Shown: positions 34,498 through 45,457, counted from the first letter of the stretch. The stretch is DNA of 64,000 nt from Manganibacter manganicus (GCF_002075885.1 NZ_MDET01000045.1:62001-126000), one strand, 5' to 3'. Made by a program: numbers and translations. Notes: a model not told the origin generated them from the letters alone.

Positions 34498-36386
34498 TGG
34501 CGATGACCGATCCCGGCCAGCCGTTGCTTCACCGCCGCGATTTCCTGGCGCTCAGTGCGGCTGCGGCGAGCGCGGCGCTGATGCCCGGCCGCGCCTTCGC
34601 CGCCAGCCCGACAGCGGTGAAGCTGCACGGGCTTTCGGTGTTCGGCGAACTGAAATACGGAGCCGATTTTTCCCGTTTCGATTATGTGAACCCACAGGCG
34701 CCGAAGGGCGGCACGTTCAATTTCCAGCCGCCCAACTGGGGCTACAACCAGAACCCGACCACCTTCAACACGCTGAATTCCTTTGCCCTGAAAGGCGATG
34801 CGCCGCCGCGCATGGAACTGTGCTTCGACAGCCTGATGACGCGCGCGCTCGACGAGCCGGACGCGGTCTATGGGCTGCTTGCCGAGAGCGTGACGATCTC
34901 GGACGACCGCAACAGCTTCGACTTCGCCCTGCGGCCGCAAGCGCGCTGGCACGACGGCTCGAAACTCAACATTGAGGACGTCGTTTTCTCGCTTATGCTT
35001 TTCAAGGAAAAAGGCCATCCCGACCTGCTGTTTCCGTTGCGGGAGCTGGAATCCGCGGCCGCCCTCGACGCCGGGACGCTGCGGCTGACCTTTAGCGGCC
35101 AACAATCGGCACAGACGATTCTCAACATTGTCACCATGCCCATTGTTTCAAAAAACTACTATGCCGCCCATGATTTCGATGCCTCGACCATGGCGCCGCC
35201 GCTCGGCTCCGGTCCCTACGAGGTCGGGCGGGTTTCGGCCGGACAATCCATAGAATTCAACCGCTTGGGAGATTATTGGGGCGCGGATTTGCCGGTCAAT
35301 CGCGGCCATTACAATTTCGGGCGCATCCGCATCGACTTCTACCGCAACCGCCAGGCGGCGTTCGAAGCCTTCAAGAAAGGCAACACAACATTCCGCGAGG
35401 AATTCACCGCCCGCATCTGGGCGACGGGTTACGATTTTCCCGCCCTGGACGCGGGCAAGGTGGTGCGGCGTGAGTTTCCCGGTGAGAAAACGCCCGCCAT
35501 GCAGGCCATGGCCATCAACCAGCGGCGCGCGCGCTTTCGCGACATCCATGTGCGGCGCGCCATCGACCTGTGCTTCGATTTCGAATGGATGAAGCGGACG
35601 CTGTTTTCCGGTTCCTATGACCGTTCGCAGTCAAACTTCGAACATTCGGATTTCCGTGCCAACGGACTACCGTCGCCAGCGGAACTGGCGCTGCTGGAGC
35701 CGTTTCGCGCCGAATTGCCCCCGGAAGTCTTCGGCGAGGCGGTGATACAGCCAATGTCCGACGGCTCGGGGCGCGACCGCAAGCTGCTCGGTCAGGCTGC
35801 CCGCCTGCTTAGCGGCGCAGGTTGGAAGCGTTCGGGAGATTTTCTCGTCAACGGCAAGGGCGAGCGCCTTAGTGCCGAGTTGCTTGCCAATGACGATGCG
35901 CTGACCCGTATCTTCCTACCCTGGGCAGAGAACATGAAGGCCATCGGCATCGATGCGTCCGTCAGGGTGGTCGATTCGGCGCAATATGCGCGGCGGCAGG
36001 ACGAATTCGATTTCGACATGATCCTGACGGCAGTCAATATCGGCGCGACGCCGACAATAGACAGCCTGGAGATGCTGTATCATTCGCACGCGGCGGACAG
36101 ACCCGGCACGCGTAACTATCCCGGCACGAAAAGCTCTGCCATCGACGCTTTGGTGGCGGCTGCGGGCCGCGCCACAAGCCGCGCCGAACTTGTCACCGCG
36201 CTTAATGCGCTCGACCGGGTCTTGCGCGCGCGTCTCGACTGGATTCCAACATATTATCTTGCGAATCACCGGGTCGCCTATTGGGATATGTTCGGCTTCG
36301 TGGAGCCCAAGCCCGATTTCGGCTTTCCGGTGGAGACGTTGTGGTGGTTCGACAGGAACAGGGCGAGAAAGATTGATAAAGCCTGA
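34497..36386 (+). CDS. yejA2: Peptide ABC transporter substrate-binding protein, SBP_bac_5 family (second copy)
   Basis: A 629-residue paralogue of the preceding gene, clearly diverged. The signal region HRRDFLALSAAAASAALMPGRAFA looks like a Tat signal, unlike the Sec signal of the first copy. It shares the FDYVNPQAPKGGTFN, ALRPQARWHDGSKLNIEDVVFS and ANHRVAYWDMFGF blocks. It overlaps yejA1 by one base and is followed by yejB after 33 bp. Two binding proteins for one permease imply a wider peptide range; I know the same layout from Brucella. Confidence 0.9.
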   Translation: MAMTDPGQPLLHRRDFLALSAAAASAALMPGRAFAASPTAVKLHGLSVFGELKYGADFSRFDYVNPQAPKGGTFNFQPPNWGYNQNPTTFNTLNSFALKGDAPPRMELCFDSLMTRALDEPDAVYGLLAESVTISDDRNSFDFALRPQARWHDGSKLNIEDVVFSLMLFKEKGHPDLLFPLRELESAAALDAGTLRLTFSGQQSAQTILNIVTMPIVSKNYYAAHDFDASTMAPPLGSGPYEVGRVSAGQSIEFNRLGDYWGADLPVNRGHYNFGRIRIDFYRNRQAAFEAFKKGNTTFREEFTARIWATGYDFPALDAGKVVRREFPGEKTPAMQAMAINQRRARFRDIHVRRAIDLCFDFEWMKRTLFSGSYDRSQSNFEHSDFRANGLPSPAELALLEPFRAELPPEVFGEAVIQPMSDGSGRDRKLLGQAARLLSGAGWKRSGDFLVNGKGERLSAELLANDDALTRIFLPWAENMKAIGIDASVRVVDSAQYARRQDEFDFDMILTAVNIGATPTIDSLEMLYHSHAADRPGTRNYPGTKSSAIDALVAAAGRATSRAELVTALNALDRVLRARLDWIPTYYLANHRVAYWDMFGFVEPKPDFGFPVETLWWFDRNRARKIDKA

Positions 36387-36419
36387 CAGGCAAAATGCGC
36401 AAATGCGGGGCAATGCCTG

Positions 36420-37523
36420 ATGGGCGCCTATATCCTTCGCCGCATCCTGCTGATGATCCCAACCCTGTTCGGCATCATGGCGATTTCCTTCGTCGTCGTG
36501 CAGTTCGCGCCCGGAGGCCCGGTCGAGCAGGTGATCGCCAAGCTCACCAATCAGGGCGGCGACGCCAGCGATCGGCTTGGTGGCGGCGGTGGCGGCGACA
36601 TGAGCGGTGGTGGCCTCGACGTCGGGACTGGCGGCGATTCGAAATATCGCGGCGCGCAGGGGCTTGATCCGGAATTCATCAAGAAGCTGGAAAAGCAGTT
36701 CGGCTTCGACAAGCCGCCGCTGGAACGCTTCGGCCTGATGTTGTGGAATTATGCCCGCTTCGATTTCGGCAACAGCTATTTCCGCGACATTTCCGTCGTC
36801 GATCTCATCCTCGAAAAAATGCCGGTATCGATCTCGCTCGGCCTATGGATCACGTTTCTTTCCTACCTGATCTCCATTCCCCTCGGCATCCGCAAGGCGG
36901 TCAAGGATGGTTCGGGCTTCGATATGTGGACCAGCGCCATCGTCATTGTCGGTTATGCCATTCCAGGCTTCCTGTTTGCCATCCTGCTGATGATTCTGTT
37001 TGCCGGCGGCTCGTTCTATAACTGGTTTCCGCTGCGCGGCCTCATTTCCGACAATTGGTGGGATCTGCCATGGCCGCAGCGCATCCTCGACTATTTCTGG
37101 CACCTGGTATTGCCGCTGACGGCGATGACGCTTTCGGCCTTTGCCACCACTACCCTGCTCACCAAGAACTCCTTCCTCGATGAAATCCGCAAGCAATATG
37201 TAGTGACGGCGCGCGCCAAGGGGCTTTCGGAACGGCAGGTGCTCTATGGCCACGTCTTTCGCAACGCCATGCTGATCGTCATCGCGGGCTTCCCCGGCGC
37301 CTTCATCTCATCTTTCTTCACCGGTTCGCTCTTAATCGAAAACATCTTCTCGCTCGACGGCCTCGGTCTCCTCGGCTTCCGCTCGGTGGTCGAGCGCGAC
37401 TATCCGGTGGTGTTCGCCAACCTTTACATCTTCTCGCTGATCGGCCTGTTCGTCAGTCTGATCTCCGATCTCACCTACACCTGGATCGATCCGCGCATCG
37501 ATTTCGAGCGCAGGGACGTGTGA
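36420..37523 (+). CDS. yejB: Peptide ABC transporter permease YejB
   Basis: A 367-residue permease of the DppB/OppB class. The N-terminal helix has [21 protein letters not shown] Gly-rich periplasmic insert occupies about residues 45-80 ([17 protein letters not shown]). The conserved [23 protein letters not shown] is the ATPase-contacting EAA loop. The long insert before the second helix is usual for YejB. It overlaps yejE by one base (TGATG). Confidence 0.93.
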   Translation: MGAYILRRILLMIPTLFGIMAISFVVVQFAPGGPVEQVIAKLTNQGGDASDRLGGGGGGDMSGGGLDVGTGGDSKYRGAQGLDPEFIKKLEKQFGFDKPPLERFGLMLWNYARFDFGNSYFRDISVVDLILEKMPVSISLGLWITFLSYLISIPLGIRKAVKDGSGFDMWTSAIVIVGYAIPGFLFAILLMILFAGGSFYNWFPLRGLISDNWWDLPWPQRILDYFWHLVLPLTAMTLSAFATTTLLTKNSFLDEIRKQYVVTARAKGLSERQVLYGHVFRNAMLIVIAGFPGAFISSFFTGSLLIENIFSLDGLGLLGFRSVVERDYPVVFANLYIFSLIGLFVSLISDLTYTWIDPRIDFERRDV

Positions 37524-38671
37524 TGTCGGATATCCAGATGAAAGCTGGGGTAGAAACCAGCATGGAAGCGCGCAGGCCCTTCCTGTCGCCACTCAACCAG
37601 CGCCGCTGGCAGAACTTCAAGGCCAACCGCCGCGGCTACTGGTCGCTGTGGATTTTTCTTATTCTGTTCGTTCTGTCGCTGTTTGCCGAATTCATCGCCA
37701 ACGACAAGCCGATCGTCGTTTCCTACAAGGGTGAAATCTTGTTTCCCGTGCTGGTGGATTATCCGGAGGAGAAATTCGGCGGCTTCTATGCCGTCACCGA
37801 CTATCGCGACCCAGTGATCCGCGACGAGATCGAGGCGCATGGCTGGATGATCTGGCCGCCCGTCCGCTATTCCTACCGCACCGTCAACAATGCGATCCCG
37901 GAAGCCGCGCCAGCCAAGCCGTCCTGGGAATACGACGAAAAAACACGCTGCAGCCAATATCCGAAGGGCGCCGACGATCCCGATTGCATTGTCGGCAACT
38001 GGAACTGGCTGGGCACCGACGATCAAGCGCGCGACGTGCTCGCGCGCGCCATATACGGTTTCCGCATCTCGGTTCTGTTCGGCCTGATCCTGACCCTTGG
38101 TTCAGCCATTCTCGGCGTTTCGGCCGGCGCCGTGCAGGGCTATTTCGGCGGCTGGACCGACCTTCTGTTCCAGCGTTTCATCGAAGTCTGGTCGGCGATC
38201 CCGGTTCTCTATTTGCTGCTCATCATTGCAGCGGTTTTGCCGCCGGGGTTCTGGATCCTGCTCGGGCTGATGCTGCTGTTTTCGTGGGTGGCGTTCGTCG
38301 GCGTGGTGCGGGCGGAGTTTCTGCGCGCCCGCAATTTCGAATATGTCAACGCCGCGCGCGCGCTCGGCGTGCCCAACCGCACCATCATTTTCCGACATCT
38401 TTTGCCCAACGCCATGGTGGCGACGCTGACGTTCCTGCCCTTCATTCTCAACGGGTCGATCTCGACGCTGACCTCGCTCGATTTTCTCGGTTTCGGCCTG
38501 CCGCCCGGTTCGCCCTCGCTTGGCGAATTGCTGAAACAGGGCCAGCGTAACCTCAACGCGCCGTGGCTCGGCATTACCGGCTTCCTTACCTTGTCCATCA
38601 TGCTGTCGCTGCTGATCTTCATCGGCGAGGCGACGCGCGATGCCTTCGACCCAAGGAAAACGTTTCGGTGA
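37523..38671 (+). CDS. yejE: Peptide ABC transporter permease YejE
   Basis: A 382-residue DppC/OppC-class permease. The N-terminus has SPLNQRRWQNFKANRRGYWSLW, then a large periplasmic region, the GTDDQARDVLARAIYGFRIS motif typical of this subunit, and the EAA loop NAARALGVPNRTIIFRHLLPNA. ATG 37523 overlaps the yejB stop. The gene ends with a GTGA overlap onto yejF. Confidence 0.93.
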   Translation: MSDIQMKAGVETSMEARRPFLSPLNQRRWQNFKANRRGYWSLWIFLILFVLSLFAEFIANDKPIVVSYKGEILFPVLVDYPEEKFGGFYAVTDYRDPVIRDEIEAHGWMIWPPVRYSYRTVNNAIPEAAPAKPSWEYDEKTRCSQYPKGADDPDCIVGNWNWLGTDDQARDVLARAIYGFRISVLFGLILTLGSAILGVSAGAVQGYFGGWTDLLFQRFIEVWSAIPVLYLLLIIAAVLPPGFWILLGLMLLFSWVAFVGVVRAEFLRARNFEYVNAARALGVPNRTIIFRHLLPNAMVATLTFLPFILNGSISTLTSLDFLGFGLPPGSPSLGELLKQGQRNLNAPWLGITGFLTLSIMLSLLIFIGEATRDAFDPRKTFR

Positions 38672-40296
38672 GTGCGCCCTTGCTTTCCGTCCATGATCTC
38701 TCTGTCGCATTCACGCAAGGCGGCCAGGTTTCGATCGCCGTTGACCGTATCTCCTTCGATATCGCCAAGGGCGAAACGATGGCGCTGGTTGGCGAATCCG
38801 GCTCCGGCAAGTCCGTCTCGGCGCTCTCGGTGCTGAAACTTCTGCCCTACCCACCCGCCAGCCATCCGTCAGGCAGCATAAATTTTGACGGCAAGGACCT
38901 GCTGTCGCTGGACGAAAAGGCGCTGCGGCAGGTGCGCGGCAACAAGATCACCATGATCTTTCAGGAGCCGATGACATCGCTCAACCCACTGCATACGATC
39001 GAGCAGCAGATTGTCGAGGTGCTTTCCCTGCATCAGGGCATGGGCGATGCTCAGGCCCGCGCCCGCACGCTCGATCTTTTCAGGGAAGTCGGCATACGCG
39101 ATCCGGAAAAGCGGCTTGGGGCCTATCCGCATCAACTTTCAGGCGGCCAGCGCCAGCGCGTCATGATCGCCATGGCGCTGGCTAACGAACCGCAACTCCT
39201 GATCGCCGATGAGCCGACGACCGCGCTCGACGTTACGGTGCAGGCGCAGATTCTCGAATTGCTGGCGAAGCTCAAGCAAAAGAACGGCATGTCGATGCTG
39301 TTCATCACTCACGATCTCGGCATCGTGCGCAAGATTGCCGACCGCGTCTGCGTGATGACCAAGGGCAAAATCGTGGAGACAGGGCCGACCGGTGCGATCT
39401 TCGACAACCCGCAGCACGAATACACCCGTCATCTGCTCGCCGCCGAACCCAAGGGCAAGCCACCGCAAGCCGACCCAGCCGCCAAGCCGGTGATGACAGG
39501 CAAGGACATCAAGGTCTGGTTCCCGATCAAGCAAGGCTTCTTCCGCAAGACCGTCGATCATGTGAAAGCGGTGGACGGCATCGACGTGACGGTGCGCGCC
39601 GGGCAGACGCTGGGCGTGGTCGGCGAATCAGGCTCGGGAAAGACGACTCTCGGTCTGGCACTCTCCCGTATGATTTCCTCGCAGGGCGCAATTCGCTTCG
39701 AGGGACGCGAGATTGATACGCTCTCCTTCAGCGCCATGCGCCCGTTCCGGCGCGAATTGCAGATCGTCTTCCAAGATCCTTATGGCTCGCTCAGCCCGCG
39801 CATGTCGGTGTCGGAGATTGTCGAGGAGGGATTGAAGATCCACGAGCCGAAGCTTTCAGCCGGGCAGCGCGACCAGCGCATTGTCGCCGTTCTGAAGGAA
39901 GTCGGTCTCGATCCGCAAACCCGCTTCCGCTATCCACATGAATTCTCCGGCGGCCAGCGCCAACGCATCGCCATTGCCCGCGCGATGGTGCTCAATCCGC
40001 GCTTCGTCATGCTCGACGAGCCGACCTCGGCGCTCGACATGAGCGTGCAGGCGCAGGTGGTGGACCTTTTACGCACGCTGCAGGCAAAGCACGATCTCGC
40101 CTATCTGTTCATCAGTCACGACCTCAAGGTGGTGCGCGCGCTTGCCAACGACGTCATCGTCATGCGCAATGGCCGCATCGTCGAAGCCGGGCCGTCGGAA
40201 CAGATTTTCGAAAATCCGCAAACCGACTATACTCGGGCGCTGATCTCGGCCGCCTTCCGTATCGAGACCGCGCCCGCGGGCGTCGTCAGCCAGTAA
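38668..40296 (+). CDS. yejF: Peptide ABC transporter ATP-binding protein YejF (two fused ATPase domains)
   Basis: A 542-residue double ATPase. First domain: Walker A GESGSGKS (42-49), signature [15 protein letters not shown], Walker [13 protein letters not shown]. Second domain: Walker [10 protein letters not shown] (about 318), signature [15 protein letters not shown], Walker [13 protein letters not shown]. Each domain carries the Opp/Dpp C-terminal extension. The start is GTG 38668 within the GTGA overlap with yejE. In related bacteria Yej systems import peptides, including microcin C, and have been linked to resistance to cationic peptides; that role is inferred here. Confidence 0.93.
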   Translation: MSAPLLSVHDLSVAFTQGGQVSIAVDRISFDIAKGETMALVGESGSGKSVSALSVLKLLPYPPASHPSGSINFDGKDLLSLDEKALRQVRGNKITMIFQEPMTSLNPLHTIEQQIVEVLSLHQGMGDAQARARTLDLFREVGIRDPEKRLGAYPHQLSGGQRQRVMIAMALANEPQLLIADEPTTALDVTVQAQILELLAKLKQKNGMSMLFITHDLGIVRKIADRVCVMTKGKIVETGPTGAIFDNPQHEYTRHLLAAEPKGKPPQADPAAKPVMTGKDIKVWFPIKQGFFRKTVDHVKAVDGIDVTVRAGQTLGVVGESGSGKTTLGLALSRMISSQGAIRFEGREIDTLSFSAMRPFRRELQIVFQDPYGSLSPRMSVSEIVEEGLKIHEPKLSAGQRDQRIVAVLKEVGLDPQTRFRYPHEFSGGQRQRIAIARAMVLNPRFVMLDEPTSALDMSVQAQVVDLLRTLQAKHDLAYLFISHDLKVVRALANDVIVMRNGRIVEAGPSEQIFENPQTDYTRALISAAFRIETAPAGVVSQ

Positions 40297-40311
40297 CGTT
40301 CAGGGGGAAAG

Positions 40312-41262
40312 ATGACCGAAATGGACAAGGGCCGCATCCTGCTTGCCGTCACTGCCTTTCATCCGCAGCACTGGCACGAACTGCTGTCGGCCGATCGCAC
40401 GGTGGTGAGCGAGCCGGACGGGCCGACTGATCCTTCCATCACCTATGCGGTGGTGTGGAAGCAGCGGCCTAACCTGCTGAGCAGACTGCCCAATCTGCGC
40501 GCCATCTTCTCCATCGGCGCAGGCGTCGATCACATCTTCGCCGACCGGACCATCCCCGACGTACCGATCGTCAAGATAGTGGCCGACAACCTCACGCAAC
40601 ACATGACCGAATATGTGGTCTGGCGCGTTCTCGACCATCACCGGCAAGGTTCGTTGCTTCGTGCCCAGCAAAACAAGAAAACCTGGCGCGACCCACCGCA
40701 GCGGCCTGCCAACGACATTTCCGTCGGCATTATGGGGCTGGGCACGCTGGGCAAGGCGGCGGCAACTGCACTTCTTTCGCTCGGCTTTCATGTCAATGGC
40801 TGGTCGCGCCGGGAAAAGACACTCGCCGGCGTCTCAACCTTTGCCGGCGAAGCCGAACTGATCCCCTTCCTCAACGCGACCGACATATTGGTGGTGCTGT
40901 TGCCGCTGACCCCGGCCACAACCGGTGTCATCAATTACGGCCTGTTGAAAGAACTTCGCCGCCGCAACGGGCTTGGTGGCGCAGTGCTGATCAATGCCGG
41001 GCGCGGGCGGCTGCAAAAGGACGCCGATATTGTGCGCACGCTCGACGACGGCACGTTGAAGGAGGCCAGTCTCGACGTGTTCGAGGTCGAGCCGCTGCCC
41101 AGAACCAGCCCGCTTTGGAACCATCCGAAGGTCTTTGTCACGCCGCATGCGGCCGCGACCTCGGACCCGAACCACCTCGTGCCGATCATGCTCAAGCAGA
41201 TGGACGCCTTTGAACGCGGCGAACCGCTACAGAATGTAGTGGACCGCGAAGCAGGCTATTGA
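40312..41262 (+). CDS. ghrA: 2-hydroxyacid dehydrogenase, glyoxylate/hydroxypyruvate reductase A type
   Basis: A 316-residue NAD(P)H-dependent D-2-hydroxyacid dehydrogenase. The nucleotide-binding motif is GIMGLGTLGKAAA (about 140-152). Catalytic residues lie in INAGRG (Arg), the DVFEVEPLP region (Glu) and VTPHAAA (His). The short N-terminal domain with IFSIGAGVDHIF matches the GhrA subgroup. Only 15 bp after yejF, so likely part of that transcript, though no metabolic link to peptide import is evident. Confidence 0.88.
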   Translation: MTEMDKGRILLAVTAFHPQHWHELLSADRTVVSEPDGPTDPSITYAVVWKQRPNLLSRLPNLRAIFSIGAGVDHIFADRTIPDVPIVKIVADNLTQHMTEYVVWRVLDHHRQGSLLRAQQNKKTWRDPPQRPANDISVGIMGLGTLGKAAATALLSLGFHVNGWSRREKTLAGVSTFAGEAELIPFLNATDILVVLLPLTPATTGVINYGLLKELRRRNGLGGAVLINAGRGRLQKDADIVRTLDDGTLKEASLDVFEVEPLPRTSPLWNHPKVFVTPHAAATSDPNHLVPIMLKQMDAFERGEPLQNVVDREAGY

Positions 41263-41280
41263 AGCCATGTTGGAAAGGGT

Positions 41281-41619
41281 TCAGCCCTTTTTCGCCGGTT
41301 GCTCGCACTGCCTGCGAGTGATCGAATTGTTCATCGCGGCAATCTCGCCAGTGGCATGGGCGATCTCGCGCTGTCGCTGCGAGCGAATATCGGGCAGCAC
41401 CGGCCCAAGTCCGAATGGCGTATTGGAGAAGGTCGGCGTGGCATCCTTGGACAGGCCATAGCGCCGCATGAGATCGTTGCGCTGGGTAATAAGGCTCGTG
41501 CAGGATACGGCATCATATTGCAGCGAGGACTGTACGTCCTGATCTTCCCGCACGGCCAGGGAACTCGCGCAGCCCGCAACCGTCGCGCAGACGGCCAGCA
41601 ACATCATTCCTCGCATCAT
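41281..41619 (-). CDS. Small putative lipoprotein, function unknown
   Basis: A 112-residue protein starting [17 protein letters not shown], with a lipobox VAGC giving Cys17 as the likely lipidated residue. The mature part has a [25 protein letters not shown] helix and an ending [10 protein letters not shown]; two cysteines remain after the lipobox. ATG 41619 is chosen because AAGGAG lies 8 nt upstream; a GTG 9 nt earlier is possible. It resembles small hypothetical lipoproteins of Rhizobiales, and I assign no function. It is convergent with ghrA and divergent from rpe. Confidence 0.72.
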   Translation of the reverse strand: MMRGMMLLAVCATVAGCASSLAVREDQDVQSSLQYDAVSCTSLITQRNDLMRRYGLSKDATPTFSNTPFGLGPVLPDIRSQRQREIAHATGEIAAMNNSITRRQCEQPAKKG

Positions 41620-41809
41620 CTCGAACACTCCTTACCGCCGCGATTTGAGCGAGCATAGCCCCGATCCAAGCTTATCCGCATCCCGTCTCGGCCGCAACTG
41701 GCCCGCGAAATCGGACTGGAAGGAATCAAGGCCGGTGAGGCCGCGCTCTCGACAAGCAGCGCCCAGGACAGTACGCATCACAACAGATCGAGCTATCGGA
41801 AAGACTGCC

Positions 41810-42490
41810 ATGAGCAACAAGACCCTGATCGCGCCATCCGTCCTTTCCGCGGATTTTTCCAGACTGGGCGATGAGGTGGAGGCGGTGGTGACCGCCGGCG
41901 CTGACTGGATCCATCTCGACGTGATGGACGGCCATTTCGTGCCCAACATTACCTTCGGGCCGCCGATCATCAAGACAATCCGCAGCCGCACCAAGGCGTT
42001 TTTCGACTGTCATCTGATGATTTCGCCAGCCGATCCCTATCTCGCCGCCTTCGCCGAGGCCGGCTGCGACGGCATGACTGTTCATGCCGAGGCCGGCCCG
42101 CATCTGGATCGCTCGTTGCAGACCATACGCAATCTCGGCAAGAAGGCCGGCGTGGCGATCAATCCCGGAACGCCGGAAAGCGCCATCGAATATGTGCTCG
42201 ACCGGGTCGATCTCATCCTGGTCATGACCGTCAATCCCGGCTTCGGCGGGCAGGCGTTCATTCCGGCGATGGTGGATAAGGTGCGGCGCGTCAAGGCGAT
42301 GATCGGCAACCGGCCGATCAATATCCAGATCGACGGTGGCGCGTCACCCGAAACAGCACCGCTTGTAACGGCAGCCGGCGCCAACGTGCTGGTGGCGGGC
42401 GCGGCAGTATTCAAGGGCGGCAGCGCAGAAGCCTATCGCGCCAACATCGAGGCAATCCGCGCGGCCGGCGATGCGGCGAATAAGGATTAA
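41810..42490 (+). CDS. rpe: Ribulose-phosphate 3-epimerase
   Basis: A 226-residue TIM-barrel enzyme interconverting ribulose-5-phosphate and xylulose-5-phosphate in the pentose phosphate and Calvin pathways. Motifs: [33 protein letters not shown] (metal-binding His and catalytic Asp), [19 protein letters not shown], and IDGGAS. The length is typical. It overlaps the end of the convergent nagA gene by 4 nt. Confidence 0.95.
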   Translation: MSNKTLIAPSVLSADFSRLGDEVEAVVTAGADWIHLDVMDGHFVPNITFGPPIIKTIRSRTKAFFDCHLMISPADPYLAAFAEAGCDGMTVHAEAGPHLDRSLQTIRNLGKKAGVAINPGTPESAIEYVLDRVDLILVMTVNPGFGGQAFIPAMVDKVRRVKAMIGNRPINIQIDGGASPETAPLVTAAGANVLVAGAAVFKGGSAEAYRANIEAIRAAGDAANKD

Positions 42491-43647
42491 GCTGCACCGA
42501 AAACCGGCCGGCCGGCGATCCACACGCCTTCCACATCGAGACCGTCGGAAAGTGCCACAATGTCGGCGGCGGTTCCCTTGGCAAGATGGCCGAGCCGGTG
42601 TGCCTGGCCGACCGTCTCGGCCGGATAGAGCGACGCCATACGCAACGCCTCGCCGAGATCAAGGCCGAGCACGCCATGAACGAATCGGACGGCCGAGATC
42701 ATGTCGAGATCGGCGCCCGCAAGCGTGCCGTCGGCCAATCTCAGACTGCCGTCGCGCCGGTAGATGGTGCGGCCGTTCAGCGTAAACGAGGTCATGTCGG
42801 TGCCGATGGTCGCCATGGCGTCAGTGACCAACACAATGCGCCCCGGCCCCTTTTTGGCGCGCAGAGCGACACCCATCGCAGCGGGATCGACATGGATTCC
42901 GTCGGCAATGAGCCCGGCATGGAGCATGCTGCTATCCAGCACCGCCCCGACAAGGCCAGGCTCACGATGGCCGAGCGGGCTCATGGCGTTGAACAGATGC
43001 GTCGCCATGGAAGCACCGGCAGCGCCATAGGCAAGCGCCGTGGCGTAGGTCGCGTCGGTATGGCCGAGACTGACGACGATGCCGGCCTGAGCCAGTACCG
43101 AGACGCGCGCCGCCTCGGCCGATTCGGGTGCAATGGTGGTGAGCAGCACAGGCAATTGGCCGCGCAAGGCAACCAGCGCCGCCTGGTCGGCATCCGTCAT
43201 TGGCCGGATCAGCTTCGGATCATGCGCACCCTTGCGCGCGAGCGAAAGATGCGGCCCTTCCAGATGCAGACCGAGGAAGCCCGGCACCGCTTCGCGCGCG
43301 GCGGCAATGCCGGCGGCGTGCGCGGCCGCCGTGACCTGCGGCGTATCGGTAATCAGCGTCGGCAAAAGCGCCGTGGTGCCGAAGCGCGCATGCGCGGCAC
43401 AGATGGTGCGGATCGAGCCGACATCGGGATGGTCGTTCAGCATCACCCCGCCGCCGCCATTGACCTGAAGGTCGATGAAACCGGGGGCCAAAATGCCTTC
43501 CGTTTGCACGACCGGCACATCGGACGGAACACCAGCGGCGGGAACAAGCGCCTCGATATGGCCATTGGCGACGATGAGCGCTGTGTGCTCATGCCATAGA
43601 TCACCGTCGAAGATGCGGGTGGCGCCGAGGGCGAAACGATCGCTCAT
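42487..43647 (-). CDS. nagA: N-acetylglucosamine-6-phosphate deacetylase
   Basis: A 386-residue amidohydrolase converting GlcNAc-6-phosphate to glucosamine-6-phosphate and acetate. Motifs: [29 protein letters not shown] (metal-binding Glu), [31 protein letters not shown], and [10 protein letters not shown] with the catalytic Asp. Last gene of a four-gene run in which each start overlaps the preceding stop by 4 nt. Confidence 0.95.
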   Translation of the reverse strand: MSDRFALGATRIFDGDLWHEHTALIVANGHIEALVPAAGVPSDVPVVQTEGILAPGFIDLQVNGGGGVMLNDHPDVGSIRTICAAHARFGTTALLPTLITDTPQVTAAAHAAGIAAAREAVPGFLGLHLEGPHLSLARKGAHDPKLIRPMTDADQAALVALRGQLPVLLTTIAPESAEAARVSVLAQAGIVVSLGHTDATYATALAYGAAGASMATHLFNAMSPLGHREPGLVGAVLDSSMLHAGLIADGIHVDPAAMGVALRAKKGPGRIVLVTDAMATIGTDMTSFTLNGRTIYRRDGSLRLADGTLAGADLDMISAVRFVHGVLGLDLGEALRMASLYPAETVGQAHRLGHLAKGTAADIVALSDGLDVEGVWIAGRPVFGAA

Positions 43648-44672
43648 AGGGTTTCCGTGACCTTGCGCAGATTGCGCGGCGCGTCCGGGTTCAGCCCGCG
43701 ACAGCGAGCAAAGGCCTCAACGAATGCATAGAAGGAAACAACCAGCACCAGCGCATCGGTCAGCGGATGGCCGGTGGCGACATGCGGCAGCGTCGCGGCA
43801 TGGCGAACCTCATCGGTGGTGGCAAAGACCGGCGCGTCTTTTTGCGCCAGGGAATCGGCCGACTGGATAACTGAGCGTAACGCGGCGTCACGTGCGGCCA
43901 GCACCAGGATCGGGAAATCGGGACCGACCAGCGCCAGCGGGCCGTGCATCACCTCCGCCGCGCTATAGGCTTCGGCGTGCAGGCCGCATGTTTCCTTGAA
44001 TTTCAGCGCCGCCTCACTGGCAATGGCCAAGGCCGGGCCACGGCCGAGGATAAACAATGATTTGTGCCCCTCCAGCGCCCCGGCCAGCGACGCCCAGTCG
44101 CAATCGATGGCGGCGCGCAAATGATCGGGCAGCCGGCCGAGCGCCTCAAGCAGCCCGGCATCGTCGGTGCAATGCGCCATCAGTGCCAGCCCGGCGACCG
44201 CGGAATTGACGAAGCTCTTGGTTGCGGCAACTGCGCGCTCAGGTCCGGCTAGAATGTCGATGGCAAAGTCACAAGCCTGCGCGAGCGGCGAGGCGGCCGT
44301 ATTGGTAAGCGCAATGGTCAGCGAGCCGCGAGCCCGCGCCATTTCAGCCATAGAGACGATGTCCGGGCTTTTGCCCGATTGCGAGATGGCGAGACAGGCC
44401 GAGCCGTTGAGCCTGAGCTTTGCGCCATAGATCGAGGCAACCGAGGGGCCGACCGATGCGACGGCAAGGCCAGCCGTCAGTTCAACGGCATATTTCATGA
44501 AGGTGGCGGCGTGATCCGAGGAGCCACGCGCCACGGTGACGAGGAAATGCGGGTCGCGGTCGCGGATGCCGCGTCCAGCCTCGGTCAGCACCGCGCCGGA
44601 ATGCTCCAGCAGGCGGGCAACGGCTTGGGGCGTCTCCTCGATTTCGCGCCGCATGAAAGTCTTTTCGCTCAA
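43644..44672 (-). CDS. SIS-domain sugar isomerase, probable glucosamine-6-phosphate deaminase (NagB-II type)
   Basis: A 342-residue protein of two SIS domains, related to the isomerase half of GlmS but without the glutaminase domain. It begins FMRREIEETPQAVARLL, followed by VARGSSDHAATFMKY and AISQSGKSPDIVSMAEMARA in the first SIS domain, ATKSFVNSAVAGLALMA, and a C-terminal region with [20 protein letters not shown]. In this context it should convert glucosamine-6-phosphate to fructose-6-phosphate and ammonia, completing the pathway after NagA. No classical NagB is present nearby, which supports that role. Confidence 0.88.
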   Translation of the reverse strand: MSEKTFMRREIEETPQAVARLLEHSGAVLTEAGRGIRDRDPHFLVTVARGSSDHAATFMKYAVELTAGLAVASVGPSVASIYGAKLRLNGSACLAISQSGKSPDIVSMAEMARARGSLTIALTNTAASPLAQACDFAIDILAGPERAVAATKSFVNSAVAGLALMAHCTDDAGLLEALGRLPDHLRAAIDCDWASLAGALEGHKSLFILGRGPALAIASEAALKFKETCGLHAEAYSAAEVMHGPLALVGPDFPILVLAARDAALRSVIQSADSLAQKDAPVFATTDEVRHAATLPHVATGHPLTDALVLVVSFYAFVEAFARCRGLNPDAPRNLRKVTETL

Positions 44673-45457
44673 ACCCCGGTCTCCAAATCTTCGTCCGGTC
44701 CCGTCAGGCGCAGTTCCGCGACGAAATCATAGGCGTCGCCGCGATAGACGGACCGCGTGAACTCCACGACCCTGCCCCCGGCAAGGTAGGAAATACGTTC
44801 GATATGCAGGCCGGCAACCCCAGCCGGCACGTCGAGCAGTTTCGCATCAGCCGTACCGAGATTGGTGGCCGAGATGCGCTGCACCGCTCGCACCGGGCGC
44901 TTGCCCGCCGCCTCGAGCACCGCATAAAGCGACGTGGTGACGGCAAGAGGATCAGGCAGCACGCTGGCCGACAACGTGGCACGCTCGATCGCCAGCGGCC
45001 TGTCATCGGCAATGCGCAGGCGGGCAATGCGCGCCACCAGTTCCTTGGCGGACAGACCAAGCACCATCATCTCGTCCGGCGATGGCGCAAAGACGCCACG
45101 CTCCAGCAAGGTGGAGCGCGCGCTCATGCCACGCCGCGCCATGTCCTCAGTGAAGGAAGTCAGCCGCGACAGCGACTGCTCGACGCGCTCAATGCGAGGC
45201 GCAACGAAGGTGCCAGACCCATGGCGCTGGACAAGGATGCCGCCCTTGACCAGTTCCTGCACCGCCTTGCGCACGGTCACGCGCGAGATATCGGCCTTGA
45301 TAGCAATGTCGCGTTCCGACGGCAGGGCATCGCCGGGCGCAATCCGACCCCGATTGATCGCGTCCTCGATGCTGCGGCGCAAGCGCACATAAAGCGGCGC
45401 GGCACTCTGCCCGGATTCCCGCAAGCCGGCAAAGATCAGGTCGGCGCCGCCGCTCAT
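44669..45457 (-). CDS. GntR-family (HutC subfamily) regulator of the amino-sugar locus
   Basis: A 262-residue regulator. Residues 23-90 are a GntR winged helix with PLYVRLRRSIEDAINRGRI, ALPSERDIA, ISRVTVRKAVQELVKGGIL and GSGTFVAP. The remainder is a UTRA effector domain with FTEDMARRGMSARS and VQRISATNLGTADAKLLDVP. HutC-type GntR proteins such as NagR/DasR sense amino-sugar phosphates. ATG 45457 has GGAG upstream and overlaps the kinase stop by 4 nt. The TGGTAT direct repeats upstream of both transcripts are its likely operators. Confidence 0.88.
   Translation of the reverse strand: MSGGADLIFAGLRESGQSAAPLYVRLRRSIEDAINRGRIAPGDALPSERDIAIKADISRVTVRKAVQELVKGGILVQRHGSGTFVAPRIERVEQSLSRLTSFTEDMARRGMSARSTLLERGVFAPSPDEMMVLGLSAKELVARIARLRIADDRPLAIERATLSASVLPDPLAVTTSLYAVLEAAGKRPVRAVQRISATNLGTADAKLLDVPAGVAGLHIERISYLAGGRVVEFTRSVYRGDAYDFVAELRLTGPDEDLETGV

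Noticed and set aside
36550-36660. Gly-rich stretch in yejB as a sign of frameshift
   Set aside because: The frame continues cleanly and an extended periplasmic insert is usual for YejB.
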